Of a stretch of DNA of 8,703 bases, positions 1 through 6,002 are shown one piece after another. The first letter of the stretch is position 1; each line of letters starts with the position of its first letter. The position numbers and the translations under genes were made by a program. Source of the stretch: an uncultured Eubacteriales bacterium (GTDB lineage: Bacteria > Bacillota > Clostridia > Oscillospirales > Oscillospiraceae); NCBI GenBank assembly GCA_900546255.1, contig URCB01000070.1, forward strand, positions 1 to 8,703. The letters are read 5' to 3'. The notes under the pieces were generated by a model that saw nothing but the letters and a program-made list of their open reading frames with translations, was not told the origin of the DNA and searched no databases.

Positions 1-1118
1 ATGACCACCCGCTGGATCTCGTTGGTGCCCTCGTAGATGGTGGTGATCTTGGCGTCCCGGTAGGCCCGTTCCACCTCCATGCCCTTCATGAAACCTGCCC
101 CGCCGTGGATCTGCAAGGCGTCGTTGGTGACCTCCAGGGCGATGTCCGAGGCATACATCTTTGCCATGGCGGCCTCCATCCCATAAGGGACATGGGCCTC
201 CTTCTGCTCGGCAGCGGAGTAGACCAGGAAGCGGGCACAGCGCAGCTTGGTGGCCATATCCGCCAGTTTGAAGGAGACCCCCTGCTGGAAGCCCACGGGC
301 TTGCCGAACTGGACCCGCTCCTTGGCGTAGGCCAGAGCGTTCTCGTAGGCCCCCTGGGCAATCCCCAGGGCCTGGGCCGCCACGCCGATGCGGCCGCCGT
401 CCAGGGTGGCCATGGCGATCTTAAAGCCCTGGCCCTCCTCCCCCAACAGGTTCTCTGCCGGTACCTCCACATTGTCGAAGATCAGCTCTGCGGTGGTGGA
501 GGAGCGGATGCCCATCTTGTCGTAGTGGTCCCCAAAGTAGAACCCCTTCCACCCCTTCTCCACGATAAAGGCGCTGATGCCCCGGGTGCCGATGTCAGGG
601 GTGGTCACGGCAAAGACCACGTAGGTGTCCGCCTTGGGGGCGTTGGTGATGAAGATCTTGCCCCCGTTGAGGATGTAATGGTCCCCTTTCCGCACGGCGG
701 TGGTCTCTGTCCCGCCGGCGTCGGACCCGGCGTTGGGCTCGGTGAGGCCGAAGGCGCCGATCTTCTCCCCCTTGGCCAGGGGGACCAGGTATTTCTGCTT
801 CTGCGCCTCGGTGCCAAAGGCGAAGATGGGCCAGGAACCCAGGGACACATGGGCCGACAGGATGACCCCCGCCCCGCCGTCAACCCGGGCCAGCTCCTCC
901 ACGGCGATGGCATAGCTGAGAATGTCCAGGCCGGCGCCGCCGTACTCCTTGGAATAGGGGATGCCCATGAGGCCCATCTCCCCCAACTTACGGACCGCGT
1001 CCTCCGGGAACTCGTTCTGCTGGTCCAGCAGGAAGGCGATGGGTTTGATCTCCTCCTCCGCAAAGGCGCGAATCTTGGCACGCAGGGCCTCGTGCTCCGG
1101 TGTGGTTTGGAATAACAT
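1..1118 (-). CDS. Acyl-CoA dehydrogenase, short-chain (butyryl-CoA dehydrogenase-like), 3' end cut by window edge
   Basis: This flavoenzyme is expected to interconvert a short-chain acyl-CoA and its 2-enoyl-CoA using FAD, passing electrons to or from electron-transfer flavoprotein in the cytoplasm. 372 residues are visible against about 380 for the family, so only a few C-terminal residues are missing. It begins MLFQTTPEHEALRAKI. The first family signature, GLTEPNAGSDAGG, is at about residues 124-136, LDGGRIGVAAQALG at 239-252, and QIHGG at 336-340. The C-terminal IYEGTNEIQR at 361-370 carries the expected catalytic base Glu363. The ATG at 1118 follows AAAGGAGGTCACCACG, an excellent ribosome binding site. 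It lies 115 bp after the Rrf2 regulator gene, and I see no clear promoter in that gap, so co-transcription is plausible. The sequence closely resembles clostridial Bcd, but etfBA, crt and hbd are not visible, so chain-length preference and electron bifurcation are inference. Confidence 0.95.
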   Translation of the reverse strand, partial: MLFQTTPEHEALRAKIRAFAEEEIKPIAFLLDQQNEFPEDAVRKLGEMGLMGIPYSKEYGGAGLDILSYAIAVEELARVDGGAGVILSAHVSLGSWPIFAFGTEAQKQKYLVPLAKGEKIGAFGLTEPNAGSDAGGTETTAVRKGDHYILNGGKIFITNAPKADTYVVFAVTTPDIGTRGISAFIVEKGWKGFYFGDHYDKMGIRSSTTAELIFDNVEVPAENLLGEEGQGFKIAMATLDGGRIGVAAQALGIAQGAYENALAYAKERVQFGKPVGFQQGVSFKLADMATKLRCARFLVYSAAEQKEAHVPYGMEAAMAKMYASDIALEVTNDALQIHGGAGFMKGMEVERAYRDAKITTIYEGTNEIQRVV

Positions 1119-1227
1119 CGTGGTGACCTCCTTTGGATCTTGTCTTGGGTGGCGTATTCCTGTGGATCGCAATGTGGGTGATGCTGCGTTCTCTAATGTT
1201 GACTTTCTTTGTCCAGTTTTTGGGATG

Positions 1228-1250
1228 AAAAAATCAGGCCGGCTGGCCGG
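1228..1250 (-). terminator. Possible weak terminator or attenuator at the end of the Rrf2 gene
   Basis: On the minus strand the last codons of the regulator form a short GC-only hairpin (CCGG-CCAG-CCGG). The stop codon and six consecutive T residues follow (positions 1233-1228). The stem is only about 4 bp, so partial termination between the regulator and the acyl-CoA dehydrogenase gene is more likely than complete termination, and it may have no effect. Confidence 0.25.
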
Positions 1251-1644
1251 TCAAGATCTCCTGCAGGGTGTGGGACTGGAGTTCCCGGTCCAGGGTACGC
1301 TGGATGGCCGCCAACTGCCGGTGGGAGACGCAGTCCCCCTGGCGCTCCCGCCAAGGACAGGCGTAGTCCGGCTCCATGCAGGCGGCAATGGCGCTGGGCT
1401 CTCCCAGGGCCAGCAGCAGGTCGTACAGGGTGACCTGGGACAGGTCCGCAGACAACCGGCATCCCCCAGCCGCCCCCCGCGTGATCTGGACCAGCCCCGC
1501 CTTGCAGAGCTTTTTGATGATCTTATACGCAAAGGGCTGGGGCAGCAGCTCCCCCTGGGCCAGTTCCCCCACCGTGTGCAGCTGACCATCCATCAGGGCC
1601 CGCAGGATTCGTAAGGCATAGTCTGTTTCCCGAGTGATGATCAC
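1234..1644 (-). CDS. Rrf2-family winged-helix transcriptional regulator with three C-terminal cysteines
   Basis: This is a 136-residue DNA-binding regulator of the IscR / NsrR / CymR superfamily. The N-terminus MIITRETDYALRILRAL is the classic Rrf2 start. A winged helix-turn-helix follows: TVGELAQGELLPQPFAYKII at about 24-43, then KKLCKAGLVQITRGAAGGCRL at 44-64. Cys89, Cys96 and Cys105 sit in the region where family members bind an Fe-S cluster, but the spacing is C-x6-C-x8-C, not IscR's C-x5-C-x5-C. Cys47 and Cys62 are additional, and Cys62 replaces the usual Tyr of the GGYRL wing. I chose the GTG at 1644, preceded by AGGAGG and giving the canonical N-terminus. A start further upstream, at 1689, would begin inside the promoter. 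The gene precedes the acyl-CoA dehydrogenase and probably controls it and itself. Fe-S or redox sensing is inference. Confidence 0.93.
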   Translation of the reverse strand: MIITRETDYALRILRALMDGQLHTVGELAQGELLPQPFAYKIIKKLCKAGLVQITRGAAGGCRLSADLSQVTLYDLLLALGEPSAIAACMEPDYACPWRERQGDCVSHRQLAAIQRTLDRELQSHTLQEILTGQPA

Positions 1645-1679
1645 GGCGCTTCCTCCTGTCAGGGATCTAGGTTGGGTAC

Positions 1680-1708
1680 ACCATACCATTCTTGAGTATT
1701 TTTGTCAA
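1680..1708 (-). promoter_or_regulatory. Sigma-A promoter of the Rrf2 regulator gene
   Basis: On the minus strand a perfect -35 TTGACA (1708-1703) is followed by exactly 17 bp and a -10 TATGGT (1685-1680). Transcription should begin near 1673, leaving a leader of about 30 nt before the GTG start at 1644. It lies after the pgcA terminator, so it starts a separate unit (regulator, then acyl-CoA dehydrogenase). Confidence 0.8.
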
Positions 1709-1712
1709 GTAT
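1691..1712 (-). promoter_or_regulatory. Candidate operator overlapping the -35 and spacer of the Rrf2 promoter
   Basis: On the minus strand, CTTGA (1709-1705) and TCAAG (1695-1691) form an inverted repeat separated by 9 bp. ATACTTGA (1712-1705) and ATACTCAA (1699-1692) also form an imperfect direct repeat with a 13-bp period. They overlap the -35 box and spacer, where a repressor would block RNA polymerase. Rrf2 proteins commonly autoregulate through such promoter-proximal sites, but binding here is inference and the site is short. Confidence 0.4.
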
Positions 1713-1824
1713 CCGGTGGCCTTCCCGATAAAAACCGGCAAGTCGCCCAAACGGGCCTCCTTCGTTTTGTCGGATACCGCCAAGGTTCCTTTCTCTTTCC
1801 CTGGGTTTCCCCAGCGTCTTTCCC

Positions 1825-1862
1825 AAAAAACGACCCTGGATCCCATGGGATCCAGGGTCGTT
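1825..1862 (-). terminator. Intrinsic terminator of pgcA: perfect 34-bp palindrome plus T tract
   Basis: Positions 1829-1862 are a perfect inverted repeat centred between 1845 and 1846. The arms read AACGACCCTGGATCC and fold to a stem of about 15 bp with a 4-nt loop. On the minus strand six T residues follow (1830-1825), which is right for termination of the pgcA transcript. The other side lacks a T run, so it should work in one direction only. The rest of the gap (1711-1824) holds only small hairpins and no gene I can support. Confidence 0.93.
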
Positions 1863-1905
1863 CTCGCGGATTCTTTGCGGGGGAAGCCGCCTCTGGCGCC
1901 GCCAG

Positions 1906-3633
1906 TTACCGGGCCAGGCCCTCTGCCCAGGTCCGGTACCGGTCCACCTTGCTCTGGCAGTCGGCATGGCTGTCGCCCTTGGTCAGGAGGTAGACCTTGA
2001 TCTTGGGCTCGGTGCCCGAGGGGCGCACCACAATGGTGGTGCCGTCGGCCAGGTCGTAGGCCAGGACGTTGGACCCCACCAGTTCCATCTGGGTGACGGC
2101 CCCGGTGGCGGTGTCCCGGGCGGTGCCGTCCTGGTAGTCCTTCTGACAGGCCACCGGGGTGCCGGCAATCTCTGCCGGGGGCGTCTGCCGGAGGGCGGCC
2201 ATGATGGCCTTCATGTTGGCCATCCCCTCCAAGCCGGGCATCACCAGGTTCAGGGTTTGCTCCCCATAGTAGCCGTACTTCTGATAAATGGCCTCCAGGG
2301 CATCCAGCAGGGTCATCCCCTGGCTGGCATACCAGGCCGTCATCTCCGTGAGCAGGAGGGAGGCGGTGACTGCGTCCTTGTCCCGGACATAGTCCCCGAT
2401 CATGTATCCAATGGACTCCTCGTAGGAGAAGATCACATGCCCCTGGCCGGCGGCCTCCAACTGGTTCTTCTTCTCCGCCATAAATTTAAAGCCGGTGAAG
2501 GTGTTGTAGCTCTCCACCCCGTTGGCCTCGGCCACCACCCGGGCCAGGTCGGTGGTCACCAGGGATTTGAGGGCCACGGGATGGTCCGGCAGGGTGCCCG
2601 CCCGCTTCTTGGCCCCGATGAGGTAGTCCAGCAGGAGAACCCCCGTCTGGTTGCCGGAGATCTGCACATAGGCCCCGTCCTTCCCCTTCACCTGGATGGC
2701 CACCCGGTCGGCGTCGGGGTCGGACCCCAGGATCAGGTCGGCGTCCACTTCCTTGGCCAGCTTCTGGGCCAGGGCGAAGCTCTCCGGCGTCTCCGGATTG
2801 GGGGACTTCACGGTGGGGAAGGTGCCATCGATGACCATCTGCTCCGGCACGCAGTGGAGGTGCTTCACCCCCAGCTGGCCCAGGACGTAGGGGATCTGCT
2901 GGTATCCCGTGCCGTGGAAGGGGGTGTACACCATGGTGAAGGTGTCCGCCACCTGGGCCACACAGGCCTTGTCGTTGACCTGGGCCAGGACGTGCTGCAA
3001 GAATGTTTCATCGGTCTCCTCCCCCAGGAGGGTGATCAGGCCCTGGTCCAGGGCCTGCTGGTAGTCCATGGAACGCACACCGTCAAACACGTCCAGCTGC
3101 TCCATCTGCTGGGCGATGGCGGCAGCGTGGTGGGGGGGGAGCTGGGCCCCGTCAGACCAATACACCTTGTAGCCGTTGTACTCCGGCGGGTTGTGGCTGG
3201 CGGTGACGTTGAGCCCGGCGATGCAGCCGTACTCCCGCACGGCAAAGGAGAGCTCCGGGGTGGGCCGCATGGCCTGGAACAGCCGCACGGGGATGCCGTT
3301 GGCCGCCATCACCCCGGCGGCCGCCTGGGCGAATTCCTGGGAGTGGACCCGGCAGTCGTAGCAGATGGCCACCCCCTGGGCGGCGGCCTCCGGCCCCTCC
3401 GCCAGGATCACCTGGGCAAAGGCCTGGGTGGCGTGGCGGATCACATGGACGTTCATCCGCCGCAGGCCCACGCCCATCACCCCACGGAGGCCGGCGGTGC
3501 CGAACTCCAAGAGGCCAAAGAACCGGTCCTCGATCTCCTGGGGCTCTTGGGCGATGGCCTCCAACTCCGCCTTTTCCGCCTGGGAAAGGGCCCCACTGCG
3601 CAGCCAGCGCTGGTATTCCTGCTGATAGGACAT
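1906..3633 (-). CDS. pgcA: Alpha-phosphoglucomutase (phosphoglucomutase/phosphomannomutase, PgcA type)
   Basis: This cytoplasmic enzyme interconverts glucose-6-phosphate and glucose-1-phosphate, supplying UDP-glucose and glycogen or surface-glycan synthesis. It has 575 residues, close to Bacillus PgcA (about 580) and longer than the roughly 450-residue GlmM or ManB types. All four active-site loops are intact: TASHNPPEYNGY with phosphoserine Ser146, the metal-binding DPDADR at 305-310, the sugar-binding EESIG at 405-409, and the phosphate-binding RPSGTEPKIKVYL at 537-549. The ATG at 3633 follows AAAGGAGACTGTCT, and the N-terminus MSYQQEYQRWL matches the family. An in-frame start 22 codons upstream would overlap rlmH and has no comparable support. 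The gene begins 25 bp after the rlmH stop, so the two are probably co-transcribed, and it ends in the palindromic terminator. Phosphomannomutase activity is also possible for this family. Confidence 0.95.
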   Translation of the reverse strand: MSYQQEYQRWLRSGALSQAEKAELEAIAQEPQEIEDRFFGLLEFGTAGLRGVMGVGLRRMNVHVIRHATQAFAQVILAEGPEAAAQGVAICYDCRVHSQEFAQAAAGVMAANGIPVRLFQAMRPTPELSFAVREYGCIAGLNVTASHNPPEYNGYKVYWSDGAQLPPHHAAAIAQQMEQLDVFDGVRSMDYQQALDQGLITLLGEETDETFLQHVLAQVNDKACVAQVADTFTMVYTPFHGTGYQQIPYVLGQLGVKHLHCVPEQMVIDGTFPTVKSPNPETPESFALAQKLAKEVDADLILGSDPDADRVAIQVKGKDGAYVQISGNQTGVLLLDYLIGAKKRAGTLPDHPVALKSLVTTDLARVVAEANGVESYNTFTGFKFMAEKKNQLEAAGQGHVIFSYEESIGYMIGDYVRDKDAVTASLLLTEMTAWYASQGMTLLDALEAIYQKYGYYGEQTLNLVMPGLEGMANMKAIMAALRQTPPAEIAGTPVACQKDYQDGTARDTATGAVTQMELVGSNVLAYDLADGTTIVVRPSGTEPKIKVYLLTKGDSHADCQSKVDRYRTWAEGLAR

Positions 3634-3658
3634 AGACAGTCTCCTTTCGAAGTCACAG

Positions 3659-4141
3659 TTACTTGTGGTACCGGGTTCCGGCGGTGATCTGGAAGGCACG
3701 GTAGATCTGCTCCAGCACCATCACCCGGGCCAGGTGGTGGGGAAAGGTCATGGGGGACATGGACAGGCGCAGGTGGGCCTGGTTCTTCACCGACGGGTGC
3801 AGGCCGTAGGAACCCCCAATGACAAAGGTCAGGTGGGAGGCCCCTGCCACCGTCCAGGCGTCCATCTGCTGGGCCAGGGCGGGGCTGGAGAGGAGAGCCC
3901 CCTCCACGCACAGGGCCACCAGTTTGCTCCCCTTGGGCAGTTTGGCCAGGATGGCCGCCCCCTCTTTCTCCAGTGCCCCGTCGATCTGGGCCTGGCTGGG
4001 GTTCTCCGGCAGGCGGACCTCTGGCAGTTCCGTCACGGTGAGTTTGCAAAAGGCGGACAGCCGCTTTTGGTATTCCTCACAAGCTGCTGTAAAGTGCTTT
4101 TCCTTTAGCTTGCCCACGCACAACAGTTGGATGCTCACCAC
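3659..4141 (-). CDS. rlmH: 23S rRNA (pseudouridine-1915-N3)-methyltransferase RlmH
   Basis: This SPOUT-class enzyme methylates N3 of pseudouridine 1915 in helix 69 of 23S rRNA, using S-adenosylmethionine on assembled ribosomes. The N-terminal IQLLCVGKLKEKHF, the cofactor-knot motif FVIGGSYGL, the segment MTFPHHLARVMVLEQIYRAF, and the family-invariant C-terminus YHK are all present. Two adjacent GTG codons could start translation. GTG at 4141 gives 160 residues and lies 9 nt after AGGAGG. GTG at 4138 gives 159 residues, the usual family length, with the N-terminus aligned as MSIQLLCVGK. I report the longer form and cannot decide between them. The gene sits only about 33 nt downstream of the murA terminator and 25 nt before pgcA, with no obvious promoter of its own. 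Confidence 0.95.
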   Translation of the reverse strand: MVSIQLLCVGKLKEKHFTAACEEYQKRLSAFCKLTVTELPEVRLPENPSQAQIDGALEKEGAAILAKLPKGSKLVALCVEGALLSSPALAQQMDAWTVAGASHLTFVIGGSYGLHPSVKNQAHLRLSMSPMTFPHHLARVMVLEQIYRAFQITAGTRYHK

Positions 4142-4174
4142 AGGGGCATCCCTCCTCTCCCAAAAACAGGTTAG

Positions 4175-4205
4175 AAAAAAGGACGGCAGGTTCCCCCCAC
4201 CGTCC
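4175..4205 (-). terminator. Intrinsic terminator between murA and rlmH
   Basis: On the minus strand GGACGG (4205-4200) pairs with CCGTCC (4186-4181), a 6-bp GC stem with a 13-nt loop, followed by six T residues (4180-4175). It should end much of the murA transcript. The large loop and short stem suggest partial readthrough into rlmH. Confidence 0.75.
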
Positions 4206-4222
4206 GCCGGAAATGCCTTTGC

Positions 4223-4264
4223 GATCCCTCTGGGGGATCCCAGGTGTGGGCCTCAGCCCACACC
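4223..4264 (-). other. Two tandem stem-loops at the murA 3' end, one holding the stop codon in its loop
   Basis: GGTGTGGGC (4243-4251) and GCCCACACC (4256-4264) form a perfect 9-bp hairpin. Its 4-nt loop reads TGAG on the coding strand and contains the murA stop codon TGA (4255-4253). A second hairpin, GATCCC (4223-4228) with GGGATC (4234-4239), follows, and then the T-tract terminator. Neither of these two is followed by a T run, so they look like 3'-end stabilisers or translation-termination structures, not terminators. Confidence 0.6.
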
Positions 4265-5545
4265 GTTGCGCCATTCCTCCTCGGGGATGGCCACCTCGCG
4301 GATGTCCGCCCCCAGTTTGGATAGTTTTTCTACAATATTTTCGTACCCACGCTCAATGTGGTAGACCTGGTCCACCTCTGTCACCCCGTGGGCTGCCAAG
4401 CCGGCTACAATCATAGCCGCCCCGGCCCGCAGGTCGCAGGCACACACCGGGGCCCCTGTGAGGGACTCCACCCCTTCGATGACGGCCACCTTGCCGTTGA
4501 CCTGGATGTTGGCCCCCATTCTCCGGAACTCGTCGGCGTACCGGTAACGGTTGTCCCACACCCCTTCGTTGAGGATGCTGGTCCCCTTGGCCAGGCACAG
4601 GACGGCGGCAATCTGAGGCTGCATGTCGGTGGGAAAGCCCGGGTAGGGCATGGTCTTGACATTGGTGCTGGTGAGTTTGCCTTCCCGGCGAATGATGAGG
4701 GAGTCCCCATCCTCCTCCACATCTACCCCCATCTCCACCAGCTTGGCGGTGATGCAGTCCAGATGCTTGGGGATGATGTTGTTGATGCGCACCTCGCCCC
4801 CGGCGGCAGCCACCGCGGTCATGTAGGTGCCCGCCTCAATCTGGTCGGGGATGATGGAGTACACCCCGCCCCGGAGTTTCTTGACCCCTCGGACCTTGAT
4901 CACGTCGGTCCCTGCCCCCATGATGTCGGCGCCCATGGAGTTGAGGAAGTTGGCCAAGTCCACAATGTGGGGCTCCTTGGCGGCGTTTTCGATGATGGTC
5001 AGCCCGTCGGCCAGCGCAGCGGCCAGGAGGATGTTCATGGTGGCGCCCACAGACACCACGTCCAGGTAGATCTGCGCACCGTGGAGCCGGCCGGTGGGGG
5101 CGGCGGCATGGATAAAGCCGTTCTCCACCTGAATCCGGGTCCCCATGGCGGAGAAGCCCTTCAGGTGTTGGTCGATGGGCCGCACCCCCAGGTCACACCC
5201 GCCGGGTGGGGGCACTTCCGCCCGGCCGAAGCGGCCCAGCAGGGCCCCGATCAAATAGTAGGAAGCACGAATCTGGCGGGCCAGTTCGTAGGGAACATTC
5301 TGCTTATGGACATGGGAACAGTCCAACTCCACGGTGGTGGGGTTGATCATCCGCACCTTGGCGCCCAGGTCCCGAAGGATCCCCAGGATCATGGTGACAT
5401 CGCTGATATTGGGGACGTTCTCAATCCGGCAGACACCGTCTACCAGAAGGGCTGCGGGAAGAATAGCCACAGCGGCATTCTTTGCACCGCTGATCTCCAC
5501 TTCACCGTGGAGGGGATGTCCACCCCGGATTACATATTTCGTCAA
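4253..5545 (-). CDS. murA: UDP-N-acetylglucosamine 1-carboxyvinyltransferase (MurA)
   Basis: MurA transfers enolpyruvate from phosphoenolpyruvate to UDP-GlcNAc, the first committed step of peptidoglycan synthesis in the cytoplasm. The product has 430 residues, within the family range of about 417-435. Visible landmarks are GAKNAAVAILPAALL with Lys22 and Asn23, the catalytic loop PPGGCDLGVRPIDQHLKGF with Cys117, and PTDMQPQ with the catalytic Asp307. Cys117 is the residue alkylated by fosfomycin, so the natural resistance change of Cys to Asp is absent. The start is TTG at 5545 after AAGGTG with a 5-nt gap, a weak initiation region compared with its neighbours. It has its own promoter at 5841-5869 and a long structured leader. 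Firmicutes often carry two MurA paralogues, and I cannot say which one this is. Confidence 0.96.
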   Translation of the reverse strand: MTKYVIRGGHPLHGEVEISGAKNAAVAILPAALLVDGVCRIENVPNISDVTMILGILRDLGAKVRMINPTTVELDCSHVHKQNVPYELARQIRASYYLIGALLGRFGRAEVPPPGGCDLGVRPIDQHLKGFSAMGTRIQVENGFIHAAAPTGRLHGAQIYLDVVSVGATMNILLAAALADGLTIIENAAKEPHIVDLANFLNSMGADIMGAGTDVIKVRGVKKLRGGVYSIIPDQIEAGTYMTAVAAAGGEVRINNIIPKHLDCITAKLVEMGVDVEEDGDSLIIRREGKLTSTNVKTMPYPGFPTDMQPQIAAVLCLAKGTSILNEGVWDNRYRYADEFRRMGANIQVNGKVAVIEGVESLTGAPVCACDLRAGAAMIVAGLAAHGVTEVDQVYHIERGYENIVEKLSKLGADIREVAIPEEEWRNGVG

Positions 5546-5834
5546 AACGGCACCTTCTTTATCTGGTTCTTAGAAGAAGTAGAAAGCAAATGGAGAAACA
5601 GGGAAAGCGGCAAACGCCGGTTCGGTCCTCTCTCTATCCTATCCAAAAGGCCGGGGCAACATGTGCCCGCCTGGACCGAAAGGCAGAAAAATTCCTCCCC
5701 ACCGCTTCTGGCAGGAAATGACGCGGCAGGTCCTTGGGGACAGCCAACGGCTGTCCCGCTGTATAGCAGCGCCAAAAGGGGTGCTTTTAGCGCGCACTTT
5801 CCCCGGTGGTGGACGCACCACCACCTATACTTTT
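5546..5834 (-). promoter_or_regulatory. Long, highly structured 5' leader of murA; possible cis-regulatory RNA
   Basis: About 290 nt separate the predicted murA transcription start from its TTG codon, with no credible ORF. In transcript order the hairpins are: GGTGGTGG/CCACCACC (5825-5805), GCGCTAAAAG/CTTTTGGCGC (5793-5769), GGGACAGCC/GGCTGTCCC (5757-5737), CCTGCCGC/GCGGTGGG with two G-U pairs (5730-5698), TTCGGTCC/GGACCGAA (5680-5621) enclosing GGGCA/TGCCC (5668-5654), and CGGC/GCCG (5619-5608). A pyrimidine-rich single strand follows, and CTTCTT (5579-5574) there can pair with AAGAAG (5559-5554), which overlaps the ribosome binding site. I tried to match it to TPP, FMN, SAM, lysine, cobalamin, c-di-GMP, THF, T-box, 6S, SRP, tmRNA and RNase P signatures and recognised none. 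Whether it is a switch, a processed small RNA or only a stable leader is unknown. Confidence 0.5.
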
Positions 5835-5840
5835 GAGGCT

Positions 5841-5869
5841 ATTATAGCATCCCTCTCCCCAAATGAAAA
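5841..5869 (-). promoter_or_regulatory. Sigma-A promoter of murA with extended -10
   Basis: On the minus strand a perfect -10 TATAAT (5846-5841) is preceded by TGC, which makes it an extended -10. The -35 is TTTTCA (5869-5864) at 17 bp spacing. It lies after the brnQ terminator, and the predicted start is near 5834. This is the only convincing promoter between brnQ and murA. Confidence 0.82.
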
Positions 5870-5943
5870 GGTAAATTTTCATAAAACCGGCGTTTTTTTA
5901 CCACAATTTCACCTCTCTCCCTGACATCCTACCCTTTTTCGAC

Positions 5944-5978
5944 AAAAAATGACCGTCTTTCGGGAGAAAGACGGTCAT
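5944..5978 (-). terminator. Intrinsic terminator of brnQ
   Basis: On the minus strand ATGACCGTCTTTC (5978-5966) pairs perfectly over 13 bp with GAAAGACGGTCAT (5961-5949) around a TCCC loop. The stem runs directly into six T residues (5949-5944). It lies 24 bp after the brnQ stop and separates argS-brnQ from murA. Confidence 0.95.
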
Positions 5979-6002
5979 AACGTCAGATGGTTTCGCTCCA
6001 GA

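Noticed and set aside
105..1115. Plus-strand open frame of 336 codons opposite the acyl-CoA dehydrogenase
   Set aside because: It lies fully within an intact minus-strand enzyme gene and has shadow composition only.
1119..1233. Dedicated promoter for the acyl-CoA dehydrogenase
   Set aside because: A TGGACA element is present on the minus strand, but no acceptable -10 lies 16-18 bp downstream, and other hexamer pairs are worse.
1744..1814. Small hairpins GCCC/GGGC and CTGGG/CCCAG between pgcA and the Rrf2 promoter
   Set aside because: The stems are 4-5 bp and have no T tract on either strand, as expected by chance in GC-rich DNA.
1966..3687. Plus-strand open frame of 573 codons opposite pgcA
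   Set aside because: It is the antisense of a fully intact phosphoglucomutase. Its translation is rich in Gly, His, Val and Leu with no domain, which is the normal shadow of GC-rich wobble positions.
5542..5824. Short minus-strand open frames in the murA leader (61 and 77 codons), and a 7-codon frame starting at the ATG near 5663
   Set aside because: They start at GTG, TTG or an ATG without a proper ribosome binding site, have low-complexity Pro/Arg/Ser composition, and cross stable hairpins. A leader peptide is not supported.
4358..5836. Plus-strand open frame of 492 codons opposite murA and its leader
   Set aside because: It is the antisense of intact MurA with the same shadow composition, and it has no ribosome binding site or recognisable motif.
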